The notes under the pieces: generated by a model
What the model was told of the DNA's origin: nothing
Seen by the model: the letters and a program-made list of their open reading frames with translations, nothing else
Database searches by the model: none
Made by a program: the position numbers and the translations under genes
Assembly (NCBI GenBank): GCA_965661105.1
Contig: CBFICR010000006.1
Span: 1-64,000 of the forward strand
DNA: 64,000 bases
Direction: 5' to 3'
Source: Eutrophocola sp965661105
GTDB lineage: Bacteria; Pseudomonadota; Gammaproteobacteria; Pseudomonadales; Pseudohongiellaceae
Shown here: positions 34,240-43,264 of the stretch, piece after piece
Layout of the letters: the number at the start of each line of letters is the position of its first letter
Numbering within the stretch: position 1 is the first letter of the stretch

Positions 34240-34785
34240 ATGAAACGTCACTTAGTCAGCACTTCTATATTCCTCATCGCATCCATGCTTTTCTCGATGC
34301 TTTCAGTGGCTGCCTCCAAGATAGAAATTGATACCAATATCGAGGTGGCACTGGAGAAATTTTATGCCGAGTCTGCAGCCGGCAAACGTCTGGCAGAACG
34401 CTCAAAAGGCATGCTGGTGTTCCCGCGCGTGGTCAAGGCCGGGATTGGGATTGGCGGCGAATATGGTGAAGGCGCGCTGATGATCAATGGTAATGCGGTT
34501 GACTATTACAATACTGCAGGGGCCTCCATCGGGTTTCAGCTTGGTGCCCAGGTAAAATCCCAGATTATTTTATTCATGACAGAAGATGCGCTGGATACCT
34601 TCCGCAGCAGTGATGGCTGGGAAGCCGGTGTGGACGGCAGTGTCGCAGTTGTCGAATTTGGCGCTGGTGGTGAAATCAGCTCAAACTCTGCACAACAGCC
34701 CATCATCGGTTTCATCTTTTCCAACAAGGGGCTGATGTATAACCTGACCTTTGAAGGGTCCAAGATGACGAAAATCGAACGTTAG
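34240..34785 (+). CDS. SYLF (YSC84-like) lipid-binding domain protein
   Basis: A 181-residue exported protein. The signal peptide covers about residues 1-25 (SIFLIASMLFSMLSVAA). The SYLF domain follows, with SKGMLVFPRVVKAGIGIGGE and VDGSVAVVEFGAGGE. The family binds phosphoinositides in eukaryotes and is of uncertain function in bacteria. I use the ATG at 34240, preceded by AGGAG at normal spacing. The gene is convergent with the glycerophosphodiesterase gene, 19 bp away. Confidence 0.85.
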   Translation: MKRHLVSTSIFLIASMLFSMLSVAASKIEIDTNIEVALEKFYAESAAGKRLAERSKGMLVFPRVVKAGIGIGGEYGEGALMINGNAVDYYNTAGASIGFQLGAQVKSQIILFMTEDALDTFRSSDGWEAGVDGSVAVVEFGAGGEISSNSAQQPIIGFIFSNKGLMYNLTFEGSKMTKIER

Positions 34786-34804
34786 CTTTTTGCCCCAGCC
34801 CTGA

Positions 34805-35863
34805 TCAGTTTTGCCTGTTATCAAGATAGTGACGGGCTAAATCCGGAAAGTCGGTAAACACCCCGTCTACCCCCGCCTCATCAAGAAACAGCCTGAGCAA
34901 TTCCTCAAAATTATCAGCATAAGCCGGCATCCGGCCCGGATCGCGGCGAAAGGTGTAGGGATGGACCTGCAGGCCTGCGGCATGGGCGCGCTCCACCAGC
35001 GGTGTAAAATGAATATCACCCGGGGCGGAATCAGCCGTGACGATCATCTCCAGGGAGGGGCCGACCCCATTGGCATAGGTGGACAGTTTGGCCATGCCCC
35101 CTGCTTCAAGCATCCAGTTATATTCATAGGGTCGCCACTCCCCCGCTTCCAGGGCAAAGGTTTCCTGCCATTCATTTTGCGCAATAAGCTGAACCAGGGG
35201 AATGGCCATATCCATGGCTGGCAGTAATTCATCATGGATGCGCACCAGTTCATTGAAATCAAAGGTTTGCAGAAAGACCTTGTCAGTCATGGCGTTATAG
35301 CCATAGTTTTTTAACACCGTCAGGATAGCTGTGGCAGCATCTTTGCCTTCCTGGTGATGGAACCAGGGAGACTTGATTTCCACGTAGAGTCCGGTCTCAC
35401 GACCGGTGGAATGATTCAGGCCCTGAATCAACTCGATTTCTTCAGCCAGCGTGTGAATACCAAATCGGGATTGGCCAGCAGGAAACCGCGACTCGGCCTG
35501 GGGACTTTCCGTCACCTGCAACTGACGTAATTCTGCCAGGGTAAAATCAATGGCATAGAAAGCGCCATCACTGCGGGCCCGACCGGGAAAGTGTTGCGCC
35601 ACATCCGTGACCCGGTCCAGGGTAAGATCATGGAGAACAACCAGGGCATCATCCCGCGTCATTACCACATCCTGCTCAATATAATCAGCGCCCTGGGCAT
35701 GGGCCAGCACTTTTGCCTCCAGGGTATGTTCCGGCAAATAGCCACTGGCACCGCGATGGGCCACTACGATTTTATCAGGGTACTGAGGCTCGGCTGCTAT
35801 GGTATGAGGAATCACCATGAGGAACAGTAGTTTGGCAAGGATCCGTTTGAGGAGTGAAGACAT
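34805..35863 (-). CDS. glpQ: Periplasmic glycerophosphodiester phosphodiesterase
   Basis: A 352-residue exported TIM-barrel enzyme that hydrolyses glycerophosphodiesters to glycerol-3-phosphate and an alcohol. After a signal peptide (about 1-23) it shows the GDPD motifs VVAHRGASGYLPEHT, YIEQDVVMTRDDALVVLHD and YVEIKSPWFH, and ends with GVFTDFPDLA. Length and signal match GlpQ rather than the cytoplasmic UgpQ. No glp transport genes are adjacent. Confidence 0.9.
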   Translation of the reverse strand: MSSLLKRILAKLLFLMVIPHTIAAEPQYPDKIVVAHRGASGYLPEHTLEAKVLAHAQGADYIEQDVVMTRDDALVVLHDLTLDRVTDVAQHFPGRARSDGAFYAIDFTLAELRQLQVTESPQAESRFPAGQSRFGIHTLAEEIELIQGLNHSTGRETGLYVEIKSPWFHHQEGKDAATAILTVLKNYGYNAMTDKVFLQTFDFNELVRIHDELLPAMDMAIPLVQLIAQNEWQETFALEAGEWRPYEYNWMLEAGGMAKLSTYANGVGPSLEMIVTADSAPGDIHFTPLVERAHAAGLQVHPYTFRRDPGRMPAYADNFEELLRLFLDEAGVDGVFTDFPDLARHYLDNRQN

Positions 35864-36021
35864 ATGTCACCTGTTGAGTATGATGAGTCTACTCTTCCGA
35901 GATTAAAATCCGTTAAAGACAGGCCCTTGTATGAATCTGCCTGTTCAGCAATAGAAAGCCTGCATGACCAGATTTATAGTATTATTCTGGGAACCGCCGG
36001 CACACCTTAACAGGATGAACT

Positions 36022-36468
36022 ATGAACACTCGATACGCTGCAACTATTTATACCCTGCCACTCCTGTTAACCCTCTGTCTTGGCGTGCCCCGATTAAGCC
36101 TTGCTGTGGAACTGGAACCTGGCAAATGGGGAATTACAACGTCGATATCCTCACCCATGGCCCCCGAGCCCACCACTGAATATGCGGAAAATTGTATAGA
36201 ACAAAGCGACTTTGATCCCATTGCCGAAATGATGGAACAAGGCATGTCTTCCATGTGTGAAATCACCGTGAACGAAGATTCTGGTAACAGGCTCGACGCA
36301 GACCTTTCCTGCGATATGCAGGGCGCTGGCACCATGACAGGGAAAATTCAATTTACGGCGAATGAGCGCTCTGCCCAGGGTGATATGCAAATGAGCATGT
36401 CGTTTAATGGCCAGAGCTTCAACATGGCCAATAGCTGGAAAGCGGAATATCTTGGCGCCTGCGACTAA
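36022..36468 (+). CDS. DUF3617 family exported protein
   Basis: A 148-residue protein with a signal peptide (about 1-28, ending LSLA) and a DUF3617-type domain starting at LEPGKWGITTS. Conserved cysteines are at CIEQ, MCEI, LSCDMQ and GACD. Function is unknown; the family is common in proteobacterial periplasms. AGGATG precedes the start at 6-bp spacing. It lies 112 bp before the dihydroorotate dehydrogenase gene on the same strand. Confidence 0.75.
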   Translation: MNTRYAATIYTLPLLLTLCLGVPRLSLAVELEPGKWGITTSISSPMAPEPTTEYAENCIEQSDFDPIAEMMEQGMSSMCEITVNEDSGNRLDADLSCDMQGAGTMTGKIQFTANERSAQGDMQMSMSFNGQSFNMANSWKAEYLGACD

Positions 36469-36579
36469 ATTCAGGAGTTAACCAGTAAATGATTCAGAAA
36501 AAGTGTGAAAGCTACTGAAATAGTCAGCGTAGAAAGCTAAAATAATCGCTACGAAATAAAAACCCCAGAACTGACTACC

Positions 36580-38214
36580 TTGAAGACTGAATTCCTCGGA
36601 AAAACACTATCAGGACCATTTACTGTTCCTTCCGGCATCGTCACCTGTGCCGCGCCCATCATCCAGCGCTTTTTTGACCAGATTCCCGAAGTCGGCGTGC
36701 TGACTACCAAGAGTATCTGTCTTGAGCCCAGGCTGGGTTACCGCGAGCCTATTCTGAGCCAGTATGCTCCCGGCTGTTTTGTGAATGCCGTTGGCCTGAC
36801 CAATCCCGGCGCTGTCAGATCTGCAGAATTGATGGCAGAACTGGTCATACCCGAAGACCGCTTCCTGCTGGTGTCAATTTTTGGCGGCAGTGTGGAAGAA
36901 TATGTGGAGGTCGCCAAAATCCTGGCGCCCCATGCTGATGGCCTGGAACTGAATCTGTCCTGCCCTCATGCAAAGGGCTATGGGATGGCAATGGGGCAGG
37001 ACCCGACGCTGGTAAAAGAGATTACCGCTGCGGTTAAAGCTGCCGTAGACATTCCCGTCATTCCCAAATTAACCCCCAACGTACCCAATTTTGCCGAAAT
37101 TGCTGAAGCTGCCCTGGCCGGTGGCGCTGATGCCCTGTGTGCGATTAATACAGTGGGTCCAGGCCAGCACATACGCCATGGCCATGCCGTATTAAGCAAT
37201 GGTGAAGGCGGGATGTCCGGCAAAGGAGTCCTGCCCATAGCACTGAAATGCGTCAGCCAGGTACGCCATCTTGATATTCCGGTGATCGCCTGTGGCGGCT
37301 TGTCCAGCGCCGAAGATGTGCGCTCCTTCCGTGAGGCCGGGGCGACTATTTTTGGTATTGGTTCTGCCCTGGTTGGCATGACTACCGCTGATATCGCGCA
37401 GTATTTCAAAGCACTTAACAGCGACCTTGAAAACGCTACTGAAACAGCGGAATCACTGGTTCGTTACGATATCGACATGAATTTTTCACCGGTCACGCTG
37501 GTGGAGAACAAACGTATTTGCAATGACATCTGTATTCTTACCTTTGATCGCAAGGTACCCGTCAAGCCCGGTGAATTTATTCATCTGTGGGTACCCGGCC
37601 TTGGTGAAAAACCTTTTTCGGCCTTGACCGATGATCCTTTTTCACTGGTAATCATTAACCTGGGGCAGTTCACAGAAGCCTTGATGACCCTGGAACCTGG
37701 TACTGAAGCCTATGTGCGTGGCCCACACGGCATAGCCGTGACTCCAGCCAAAGATGCCACCATTATGGCTGTCAGTGGTGGCACCGGTCTGGCTGCGGTG
37801 TACCAGATTGCCCGGGACTTCAGCAAGGCTGGCACCAACAAGGCGGAAATATATTTTGGCGCACGTAGCAGGGAACGTTTGTATTTCATTGATGAATGCA
37901 GGGCGACCTGCCCAACCCATATTGCCACCGATGATGGCAGTGAAGGTTATCATGGCGTGGTGACTGAATTATTACGCCAGCGGCTGGCAGAAATGACTCA
38001 GGAAGAACTGGATAAGCTGGTGTTCTATAACTGCGGACCTGAACCCATGGTTCATGCGGCAGTAGCGGTGCAAAAAGAGTTTTGCCGTGAGGAGCAGATT
38101 TTCAATGCCATTGACTACATGACCAAGTGTGGGGTCGGCATTTGTGGCGCCTGTAATTCCCCTGACGGACGTCGACTCTGTGTGGATGGACCTTTTCTCG
38201 TCGAGAATACTTAG
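36580..38214 (+). CDS. Fused dihydroorotate dehydrogenase B (PyrD-PyrK type)
   Basis: A 544-residue fusion. Residues 1-300 are a class 1B dihydroorotate dehydrogenase: the catalytic-base Cys128 lies in LELNLSCPHAKGYG, with TTKS (Lys44), NAVGLTNPG (69-77) and FMN-phosphate site GGLSSAEDV. Residues about 301-544 are a PyrK-like electron-transfer module: FAD-binding part near 310-400, NAD-binding GGTGLAAVYQIA, and a [2Fe-2S] site at Cys517, 522, 525 and 534. In known type 1B enzymes these are separate subunits, so the fusion is unusual. Pyrimidine biosynthesis is the best call, but a related dihydropyrimidine dehydrogenase activity cannot be excluded. The start is TTG with no clear ribosome-binding site. 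Confidence 0.82.
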   Translation: MKTEFLGKTLSGPFTVPSGIVTCAAPIIQRFFDQIPEVGVLTTKSICLEPRLGYREPILSQYAPGCFVNAVGLTNPGAVRSAELMAELVIPEDRFLLVSIFGGSVEEYVEVAKILAPHADGLELNLSCPHAKGYGMAMGQDPTLVKEITAAVKAAVDIPVIPKLTPNVPNFAEIAEAALAGGADALCAINTVGPGQHIRHGHAVLSNGEGGMSGKGVLPIALKCVSQVRHLDIPVIACGGLSSAEDVRSFREAGATIFGIGSALVGMTTADIAQYFKALNSDLENATETAESLVRYDIDMNFSPVTLVENKRICNDICILTFDRKVPVKPGEFIHLWVPGLGEKPFSALTDDPFSLVIINLGQFTEALMTLEPGTEAYVRGPHGIAVTPAKDATIMAVSGGTGLAAVYQIARDFSKAGTNKAEIYFGARSRERLYFIDECRATCPTHIATDDGSEGYHGVVTELLRQRLAEMTQEELDKLVFYNCGPEPMVHAAVAVQKEFCREEQIFNAIDYMTKCGVGICGACNSPDGRRLCVDGPFLVENT

Positions 38215-38255
38215 TAACAACATTATTCCGACTCGCGTTTGAATACAGCTTTAAA

Positions 38256-39170
38256 TCAGAACACAGAACGTCCGGTAATACTGGTCAGATATTCCAGAGC
38301 AGCACCACCGGCCAATGAATTTCCGGAAGCCTCCAGCGCCGGCGACCAAACTGCAACGGAATATTCGCCGGGTAATACCGCAATAATGCCACCGCCAACG
38401 CCGCTTTTCGCAGGCAGTCCAACACGAAAGGCAAATTCACCAACCGCATCGTAAAGCCCGCAGGTCAGCATCAACGAATTCATTCTCTTGGTTTGCTCCT
38501 TGGTCAGTATGGATTCATCCAGGGTTTTGGAGAAACCATGATTGGCCAGATGCCCAGTCGCTCTGGCAAGCTCACTACAGCTCATGGCGATGGCACACTG
38601 GTGAAAATACAGATCCAGTACTTCATCAACATCATTAAACAGATTGTTATTGCCCTTCAGAAAATTGGCCAGCGCCCGGTTAATAAAACCTGTCTGGGCC
38701 TCCGATTTCGCAACTTCATCATCAAAGTTAATATCAAAGCAGCCACTAAGTACTCGCATATAATCCAGCAATGCTTTTTTGGGGTCATCCAGATTAGACA
38801 CAAGCACATCGGAAATGACCAGTGCGCCGGCATTGATGAGGGGATTACGGGGAATTCCCTTTTCATATTCGAGCTGGATTAATGAATTAAAAGGATTACC
38901 GGAAGGCTCTCTGCCGACACGTTGCCAGAGATTGCCTGCTTCGAAGCCCATGGCAAGACTGAGAGTAAAAACCTTGGAAATACTCTGGATTGAAAATCGC
39001 TCTTCACTATCACCGGTGCTGAAACAGTCACCGCCGACCGTATGCAGAGCCATGCCAAACTTATCACCCGGAATACAGGCCAACGCCGGTATATAACTGG
39101 CAACCTTGCCCTTGCCATGGAGCGCTTTCACATGGGCAGGAATATCCTGGAATATTTTTTCAAATTCCAT
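38256..39170 (-). CDS. glsA: Glutaminase
   Basis: A 304-residue serine-dependent glutaminase that converts glutamine to glutamate and ammonia. The catalytic SxxK motif is in FSIQSISKVF, and the conserved RNPLINAGALV, SGNPFNSL and GVGGGIIAVLPGEYSVAVWS segments follow. Length matches E. coli GlsA/YneH (about 308). It begins 29 bp after the exported FAH-family gene on the same strand, so the two may be co-transcribed. Confidence 0.93.
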   Translation of the reverse strand: MEFEKIFQDIPAHVKALHGKGKVASYIPALACIPGDKFGMALHTVGGDCFSTGDSEERFSIQSISKVFTLSLAMGFEAGNLWQRVGREPSGNPFNSLIQLEYEKGIPRNPLINAGALVISDVLVSNLDDPKKALLDYMRVLSGCFDINFDDEVAKSEAQTGFINRALANFLKGNNNLFNDVDEVLDLYFHQCAIAMSCSELARATGHLANHGFSKTLDESILTKEQTKRMNSLMLTCGLYDAVGEFAFRVGLPAKSGVGGGIIAVLPGEYSVAVWSPALEASGNSLAGGAALEYLTSITGRSVF

Positions 39171-39199
39171 TTTGGGTCCAGGTTTCCACTTGTGATTTA

Positions 39200-40345
39200 T
39201 TATTCGCGATAGGAGTTCACAGGAGGTAATTGGGCTCCGGTTCCCTGGGGCCTTGAGTCTTCTGCTGACACATTAACCCTGAGCTTGCCAATGCCATCTA
39301 TACTGGCTTCGATCACTTCGCCATCCTGGAGAAAGCGCTGTTCTCCTCTTACTGATGTGCCCATGCCAACGCCTCCTGAGGTGCCATTGTTTAGCACATC
39401 GCCAGGATATAAAGTAATGAGTGACGAGGCATACTCCATCAACTCATAGAGTGAATGAATCATGTCACCTGCTGTGGATTCCTGCATTCTCTGATCACCG
39501 ATATCCAGCGTCTGACGCAGATTTTCCATGGGATCCCCAAAAAATTCCTTGGGCACGATCCAGGGGCCCATCGGGGCGAAGGTGTCATGGCCTTTTCCAA
39601 CAAACCAGTCCACGCCCTGAAAGCCACCGGGAGGGCGACCACCACGATCGGAAATATCCATAGTTACCATGAAACCAAAAATATGATCCCAGGCATTGTC
39701 CGCGGAAACATACTTGGCTGTTGTACCAATCACTGTGCCAAGCTCGACTTCCCAGTCAGTCTGGTTGCGGCCATAGGGAATCACTACAGAGTCCCCATCG
39801 CCAATGACTGCACCACGGGTAGGCTTAAGGAATAGGTAAGGCGCACCACGATTTTCACGACGTTCACGCCGCGCTGCAGCGATTTCTTCTGCCGTGCCGG
39901 TTTCATTCACATGGGTATAAAAGTTCACCGCAGCATTCATGATTTTACCGGGATACATAATGGGAGGGAGCGTGTCGACTGAGTCCAGCCCATGAACCCA
40001 GGCGGGTTGTTGATCATCAAGCAGATTGTTCAGAACCAGGTAATTGGTAATTTCATAAAGCCGACGTTTCAAGCCATATTCATAGCGCTCAATCAATTCA
40101 ATCATATTCGCTGGCATCGGCAAGTCAGGAACCCTTCCCGCCTTTTCAAGTGCCGCATTGGCAGCGTCCAACTCCACGATCAGGGAATCACGATACACCA
40201 GGCCAACCTGAGCTTCGCCATTGATAGCGAAAGTGCCCACTTTAAAAGGCGCCAGAATATCGTCAACAGATTGTGCAAGAAGACTGTTCGTGGAAATGAA
40301 TAAAAGAAACGCCAGTAAAGGCCTGAGAGATTTTCTGGATAACAT
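39200..40345 (-). CDS. Exported fumarylacetoacetate hydrolase-family protein
   Basis: A 381-residue protein with an N-terminal signal peptide (LRPLLAFLLFISTNSLLAQS) followed by an N-terminal region of about 100 residues and a C-terminal FAH catalytic fold (residues about 130-340: GKIMNAAVNFYTHVNETG, then the metal-binding WEVELGTVIG and GFMVTMDISDRGG). FAH-family enzymes are normally cytoplasmic and cleave or hydrate ketoacid intermediates, so the export signal is unusual. Substrate unknown. It precedes glsA by 29 bp on the same strand. Confidence 0.82.
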   Translation of the reverse strand: MLSRKSLRPLLAFLLFISTNSLLAQSVDDILAPFKVGTFAINGEAQVGLVYRDSLIVELDAANAALEKAGRVPDLPMPANMIELIERYEYGLKRRLYEITNYLVLNNLLDDQQPAWVHGLDSVDTLPPIMYPGKIMNAAVNFYTHVNETGTAEEIAAARRERRENRGAPYLFLKPTRGAVIGDGDSVVIPYGRNQTDWEVELGTVIGTTAKYVSADNAWDHIFGFMVTMDISDRGGRPPGGFQGVDWFVGKGHDTFAPMGPWIVPKEFFGDPMENLRQTLDIGDQRMQESTAGDMIHSLYELMEYASSLITLYPGDVLNNGTSGGVGMGTSVRGEQRFLQDGEVIEASIDGIGKLRVNVSAEDSRPQGTGAQLPPVNSYRE

Positions 40346-40432
40346 GCCCGGTCCCCTCTGTAAATTTTTATAATTTTATGAGGAGACAAGTTTTACGCGG
40401 GGCAGGAAGAACTGTCAAGGGAAGGACAGATT

Positions 40433-40511
40433 CAAGTCTCAAGTTACAAGAAATTCAGGTTAAACCCATGTTTCAGGTAATTTCCTGACCCTTGTGACTT
40501 GCGACTTGCGA
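40433..40511. repeat. CAAGTCTCAAGTT repeat element, copy A
   Basis: The element begins CAAGTCTCAAGTTACAAG and ends CTTGTGACTTGCGACTTGCG, immediately before the stop codon of the aminotransferase gene. A close relative lies at 59691-59775, again directly abutting a minus-strand stop codon (rpoC). Both ends can pair, giving a hairpin with a variable centre. Confidence 0.7.
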
Positions 40512-41687
40512 CTATTTTGAATAATACGCCTGTGCTGCAGCTACAGCCTTGCCACTATTGATGGAGGCACCCATATCAGTGAGTATCGCATCCAGGGCGC
40601 CAAGGCAAACCAGGACATTGGTCTTGCAGCTGCTTTCGCCCATCAGACCAATACGCCAAACCTTGCCGGCCAGCGCGCCCAGACCAGCACCAATTTCCAG
40701 ATTGTAATCCTTCAGCAAAGTAGCCCGTACCTTGGCTTCTTCAATACCTTCAGGGATGGTCACTGAATTGAGTTGCGGCAAGCGATATTCCTTGGCGACC
40801 ACAAAACTCAGCCCCATGGCTTCAATACCTGCAGCAAAAGCCTCATGATTTCTGGCATGGCGAGCCCAGGAGTTTTCCAGGCCTTCTTCTTCCAGTATGA
40901 CCAGGGCTTCATGCAAACCGTACATGCTGTTTACCGGTGCCGTGTGATGATAGGCACGTGAGCCTTCTCCCCAGTAGCCCATGACCAGGTTCATATCCAG
41001 GAACCAGCTTTGCACCTTGGTTTTACGGCTGCTGATTATTTCTACTGCCCGATCACCAAAACTGACGGGTGAAATACCGGGAGGACAGGAAAGACATTTC
41101 TGTGTGCCTGAGTAGATGGCATCAATACCCCAGCCATCCACATCCAGTTCAACGCCGGCAAGACCGGTAACGCTGTCTACCAGAGATAAACAATCATACT
41201 TGTGCGCCAGAGCAGTGAGTTCTTTCGCATCACTGCGTGCACCGGTTGAGGTTTCGGCATGAACAAAGGCCAGTAATTTGGCATCGGGGTTGGCTTTAAG
41301 GGCATCTTCAACCTTGTTTAGATCAACAGGAGAACCCCAGTCATCCTGCACCATGACAGGTTCGGCGCCACAGCGCTCAACATTCTCTTTCATACGTCCG
41401 CCAAACACACCATTTTGACAGACAATAGCTTTTTCACCGCGTTCAAGCAGGTTATAAAAGCAGGTTTCCATACCCGCAGATCCAGGAGCGGATACCGGGA
41501 TGGTTAACTTGTTTCTGGTCTGAAAGGCATACTGTAGCAAAGACTTTATATCATCCATCAACCCTACAAAAGCCGGGTCCAGATGACCTATAGTAGGCGC
41601 ACCCATTGCAGCAGTAACACGGGGATTAACATCTGAAGGGCCGGGACCCATCAGGGTACGAACAGGGGGATGGAAAGATTTGCTCAT
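40512..41687 (-). CDS. Class V aminotransferase (alanine/serine--glyoxylate type)
   Basis: A 391-residue PLP enzyme of fold type I. The PLP lysine lies in YSGTQKCLSCPPG, with the upstream aspartate in LVDSVTGLAG and the N-terminal LMGPGPSDVNPRVTAAM typical of alanine- and serine-glyoxylate aminotransferases. The expected reaction is amino transfer from serine or alanine to glyoxylate. It stands alone between a repeat element and the rplQ terminator. Confidence 0.88.
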   Translation of the reverse strand: MSKSFHPPVRTLMGPGPSDVNPRVTAAMGAPTIGHLDPAFVGLMDDIKSLLQYAFQTRNKLTIPVSAPGSAGMETCFYNLLERGEKAIVCQNGVFGGRMKENVERCGAEPVMVQDDWGSPVDLNKVEDALKANPDAKLLAFVHAETSTGARSDAKELTALAHKYDCLSLVDSVTGLAGVELDVDGWGIDAIYSGTQKCLSCPPGISPVSFGDRAVEIISSRKTKVQSWFLDMNLVMGYWGEGSRAYHHTAPVNSMYGLHEALVILEEEGLENSWARHARNHEAFAAGIEAMGLSFVVAKEYRLPQLNSVTIPEGIEEAKVRATLLKDYNLEIGAGLGALAGKVWRIGLMGESSCKTNVLVCLGALDAILTDMGASINSGKAVAAAQAYYSK

Positions 41688-41735
41688 GGTTGTCTCTCTT
41701 TTTTTTCCAGGCTTAAATTTTGGACTTTCTGAAAT

Positions 41736-41763
41736 AAAAAAAGCCGAAATAACGGCTTTTTTT
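41736..41763 (-). terminator. Terminator of the ribosomal alpha operon
   Basis: AAAAAAAGCCG (41736-41746) and CGGCTTTTTTT (41753-41763) form a stem with a 6-nt loop. On the minus strand the stem ends in a T7 run 18 bp past the rplQ stop, a standard rho-independent form. Confidence 0.85.
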
Positions 41764-41781
41764 ACTGGGTCTTTTTAATTA

Positions 41782-42177
41782 TCAGGATTCTTCAGCATCA
41801 TCATAATCGAAATCCTCTTCAGGGCGATCGATCAATTCGACATAAGCCATCGGTGCCTTGTCACCAGTGCGCAAACCACATTTGATGATGCGCACATAGC
41901 CACCTGGGCGTTCAACATAACGCGGTCCAAGTTCGGTAAACAATTTACCTACTGTCGACTTGTCGCGAACACGGTCAAAAGCCAGCCTGCGATTAGCGAC
42001 ACTGTCACTTTTAGCCAGAGTAATCAGCGGCTCAGCAAAGCCACGTAATTCCTTGGCTTTTGCCAGAGTTGTTTTGATGATTTCATGTTCAACAAGAGAG
42101 TTGGTCATGTTGCGAAACATCGCTTTACGATGACTACTATTTCTGTTGAGCTGACGACCACTATGTCGATGACGCAT
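41782..42177 (-). CDS. rplQ: Ribosomal protein L17
   Basis: A 131-residue L17 (E. coli 127), a large-subunit protein at the tunnel exit. MRHRHSGRQLNRNSSHRKAM is the family start, and FDRVRDKSTVGKLF and GYVRIIKCG follow. It is the last gene of the alpha operon, 60 bp after rpoA, and is followed by a strong terminator. The short acidic tail (DDAEES) is slightly longer than in E. coli. Confidence 0.97.
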   Translation of the reverse strand: MRHRHSGRQLNRNSSHRKAMFRNMTNSLVEHEIIKTTLAKAKELRGFAEPLITLAKSDSVANRRLAFDRVRDKSTVGKLFTELGPRYVERPGGYVRIIKCGLRTGDKAPMAYVELIDRPEEDFDYDDAEES

Positions 42178-42237
42178 GACGTATTACCTAATAATATTTC
42201 TATTCAAACTATAGAAGCGCAATGGCTTCCCTAATAT

Positions 42238-43236
42238 TTAAGCTGCTCGCTCGCCACCCTTCAAAGACGAAGGAGGCCAGTTTTCCAGACGCAGGCCAAG
42301 GGATAACCCTTTGGAAGCCAGTACATCTTTAATCTCTGTCAGTGATTTTTTACCCAGATTAGGAGTCTTCAGCAGTTCCACTTCGGTACGCTGAATCAAA
42401 TCACCAATGTAATAAATGTTTTCTGCTTTCAGGCAGTTTGCAGAACGAACTGTAAGCTCAAGATCATCAACCGGACGCAACAGAATCGGATCAATCTTGT
42501 CTTCCTGCTGTTCTGGCTCCTTGACAGAATCATTTTTCAGATCAACAAACACATTCAGCTGATGCTGCATAATGGTTGCCGCCTGACGAATGGCTTCTTC
42601 AGGATCAATAGTGCCATTGGTTTCCAGCTCAAGAACCAGCTTATCAAGGTCAGTACGCTGTTCAACACGAGCGTTCTCTACTGTATAAGTTACTCTGTTT
42701 ACTGGAGTGTAAGAAGCATCCAGCATGAGCTTGCCAACGGAACGTGTTTCATCCTCTTCATCCAGGCGGGTATCAACAGGCGCGTATCCGCGTCCAACCC
42801 CGATCTTGATGTGCATATTAATAGAACCATTTTCATTCAGGTTGCAGATAAGGTGTTCAGGATTGATTATTTCAACATCCTGTTCCAGGGTAATATCCCC
42901 GGCAGTTACTGGACCTTTACCACTTTTATTCAGGTTCAGAACAACTTCATCCTTACCTTCAAGAATTACCGCAAGACCTTTCAGGTTCAGAATGATTTCA
43001 ATAACATCTTCCTGCACACCTTCAATCGTGCTGTATTCATGAACGACACCGTCAATTTCTACTTCTTCAACGGCACAACCCGGCATGGAAGACAGCAGGA
43101 TTCTGCGCAAGGCATTGCCCAGTGTATGTCCAAAGCCCCTTTCCAGTGGCTCCAGTACTACTTTTGAATGACACTTATCAAATTCTTCAACCTGAATAAC
43201 TTGAGGTGTCAGAAAGTCAGCTAACGAAATTTGCAT
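42238..43236 (-). CDS. rpoA: RNA polymerase alpha subunit
   Basis: A 332-residue alpha subunit (E. coli 329). The N-terminal assembly domain contains LEPLERGFGHTLGNALRRIL, the linker follows near 235-250, and the C-terminal promoter-contact domain has LRSANCLKAENIYYIGDLIQ-type sequence. I use the ATG at 43236 (MQISLADFLTP), which matches the family start; a longer frame to 43284 overlaps rpsD. The C-terminal tail ends LKGGERAA. Confidence 0.97.
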   Translation of the reverse strand: MQISLADFLTPQVIQVEEFDKCHSKVVLEPLERGFGHTLGNALRRILLSSMPGCAVEEVEIDGVVHEYSTIEGVQEDVIEIILNLKGLAVILEGKDEVVLNLNKSGKGPVTAGDITLEQDVEIINPEHLICNLNENGSINMHIKIGVGRGYAPVDTRLDEEDETRSVGKLMLDASYTPVNRVTYTVENARVEQRTDLDKLVLELETNGTIDPEEAIRQAATIMQHQLNVFVDLKNDSVKEPEQQEDKIDPILLRPVDDLELTVRSANCLKAENIYYIGDLIQRTEVELLKTPNLGKKSLTEIKDVLASKGLSLGLRLENWPPSSLKGGERAA

Positions 43237-43264
43237 GGAATTCCTCTTAGGCCTGGTAATGACT

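Noticed and set aside
36978..37409. 143-codon open frame antisense to the PyrD-PyrK gene
   Set aside because: It is a shadow of a firmly assigned gene and has no family features.
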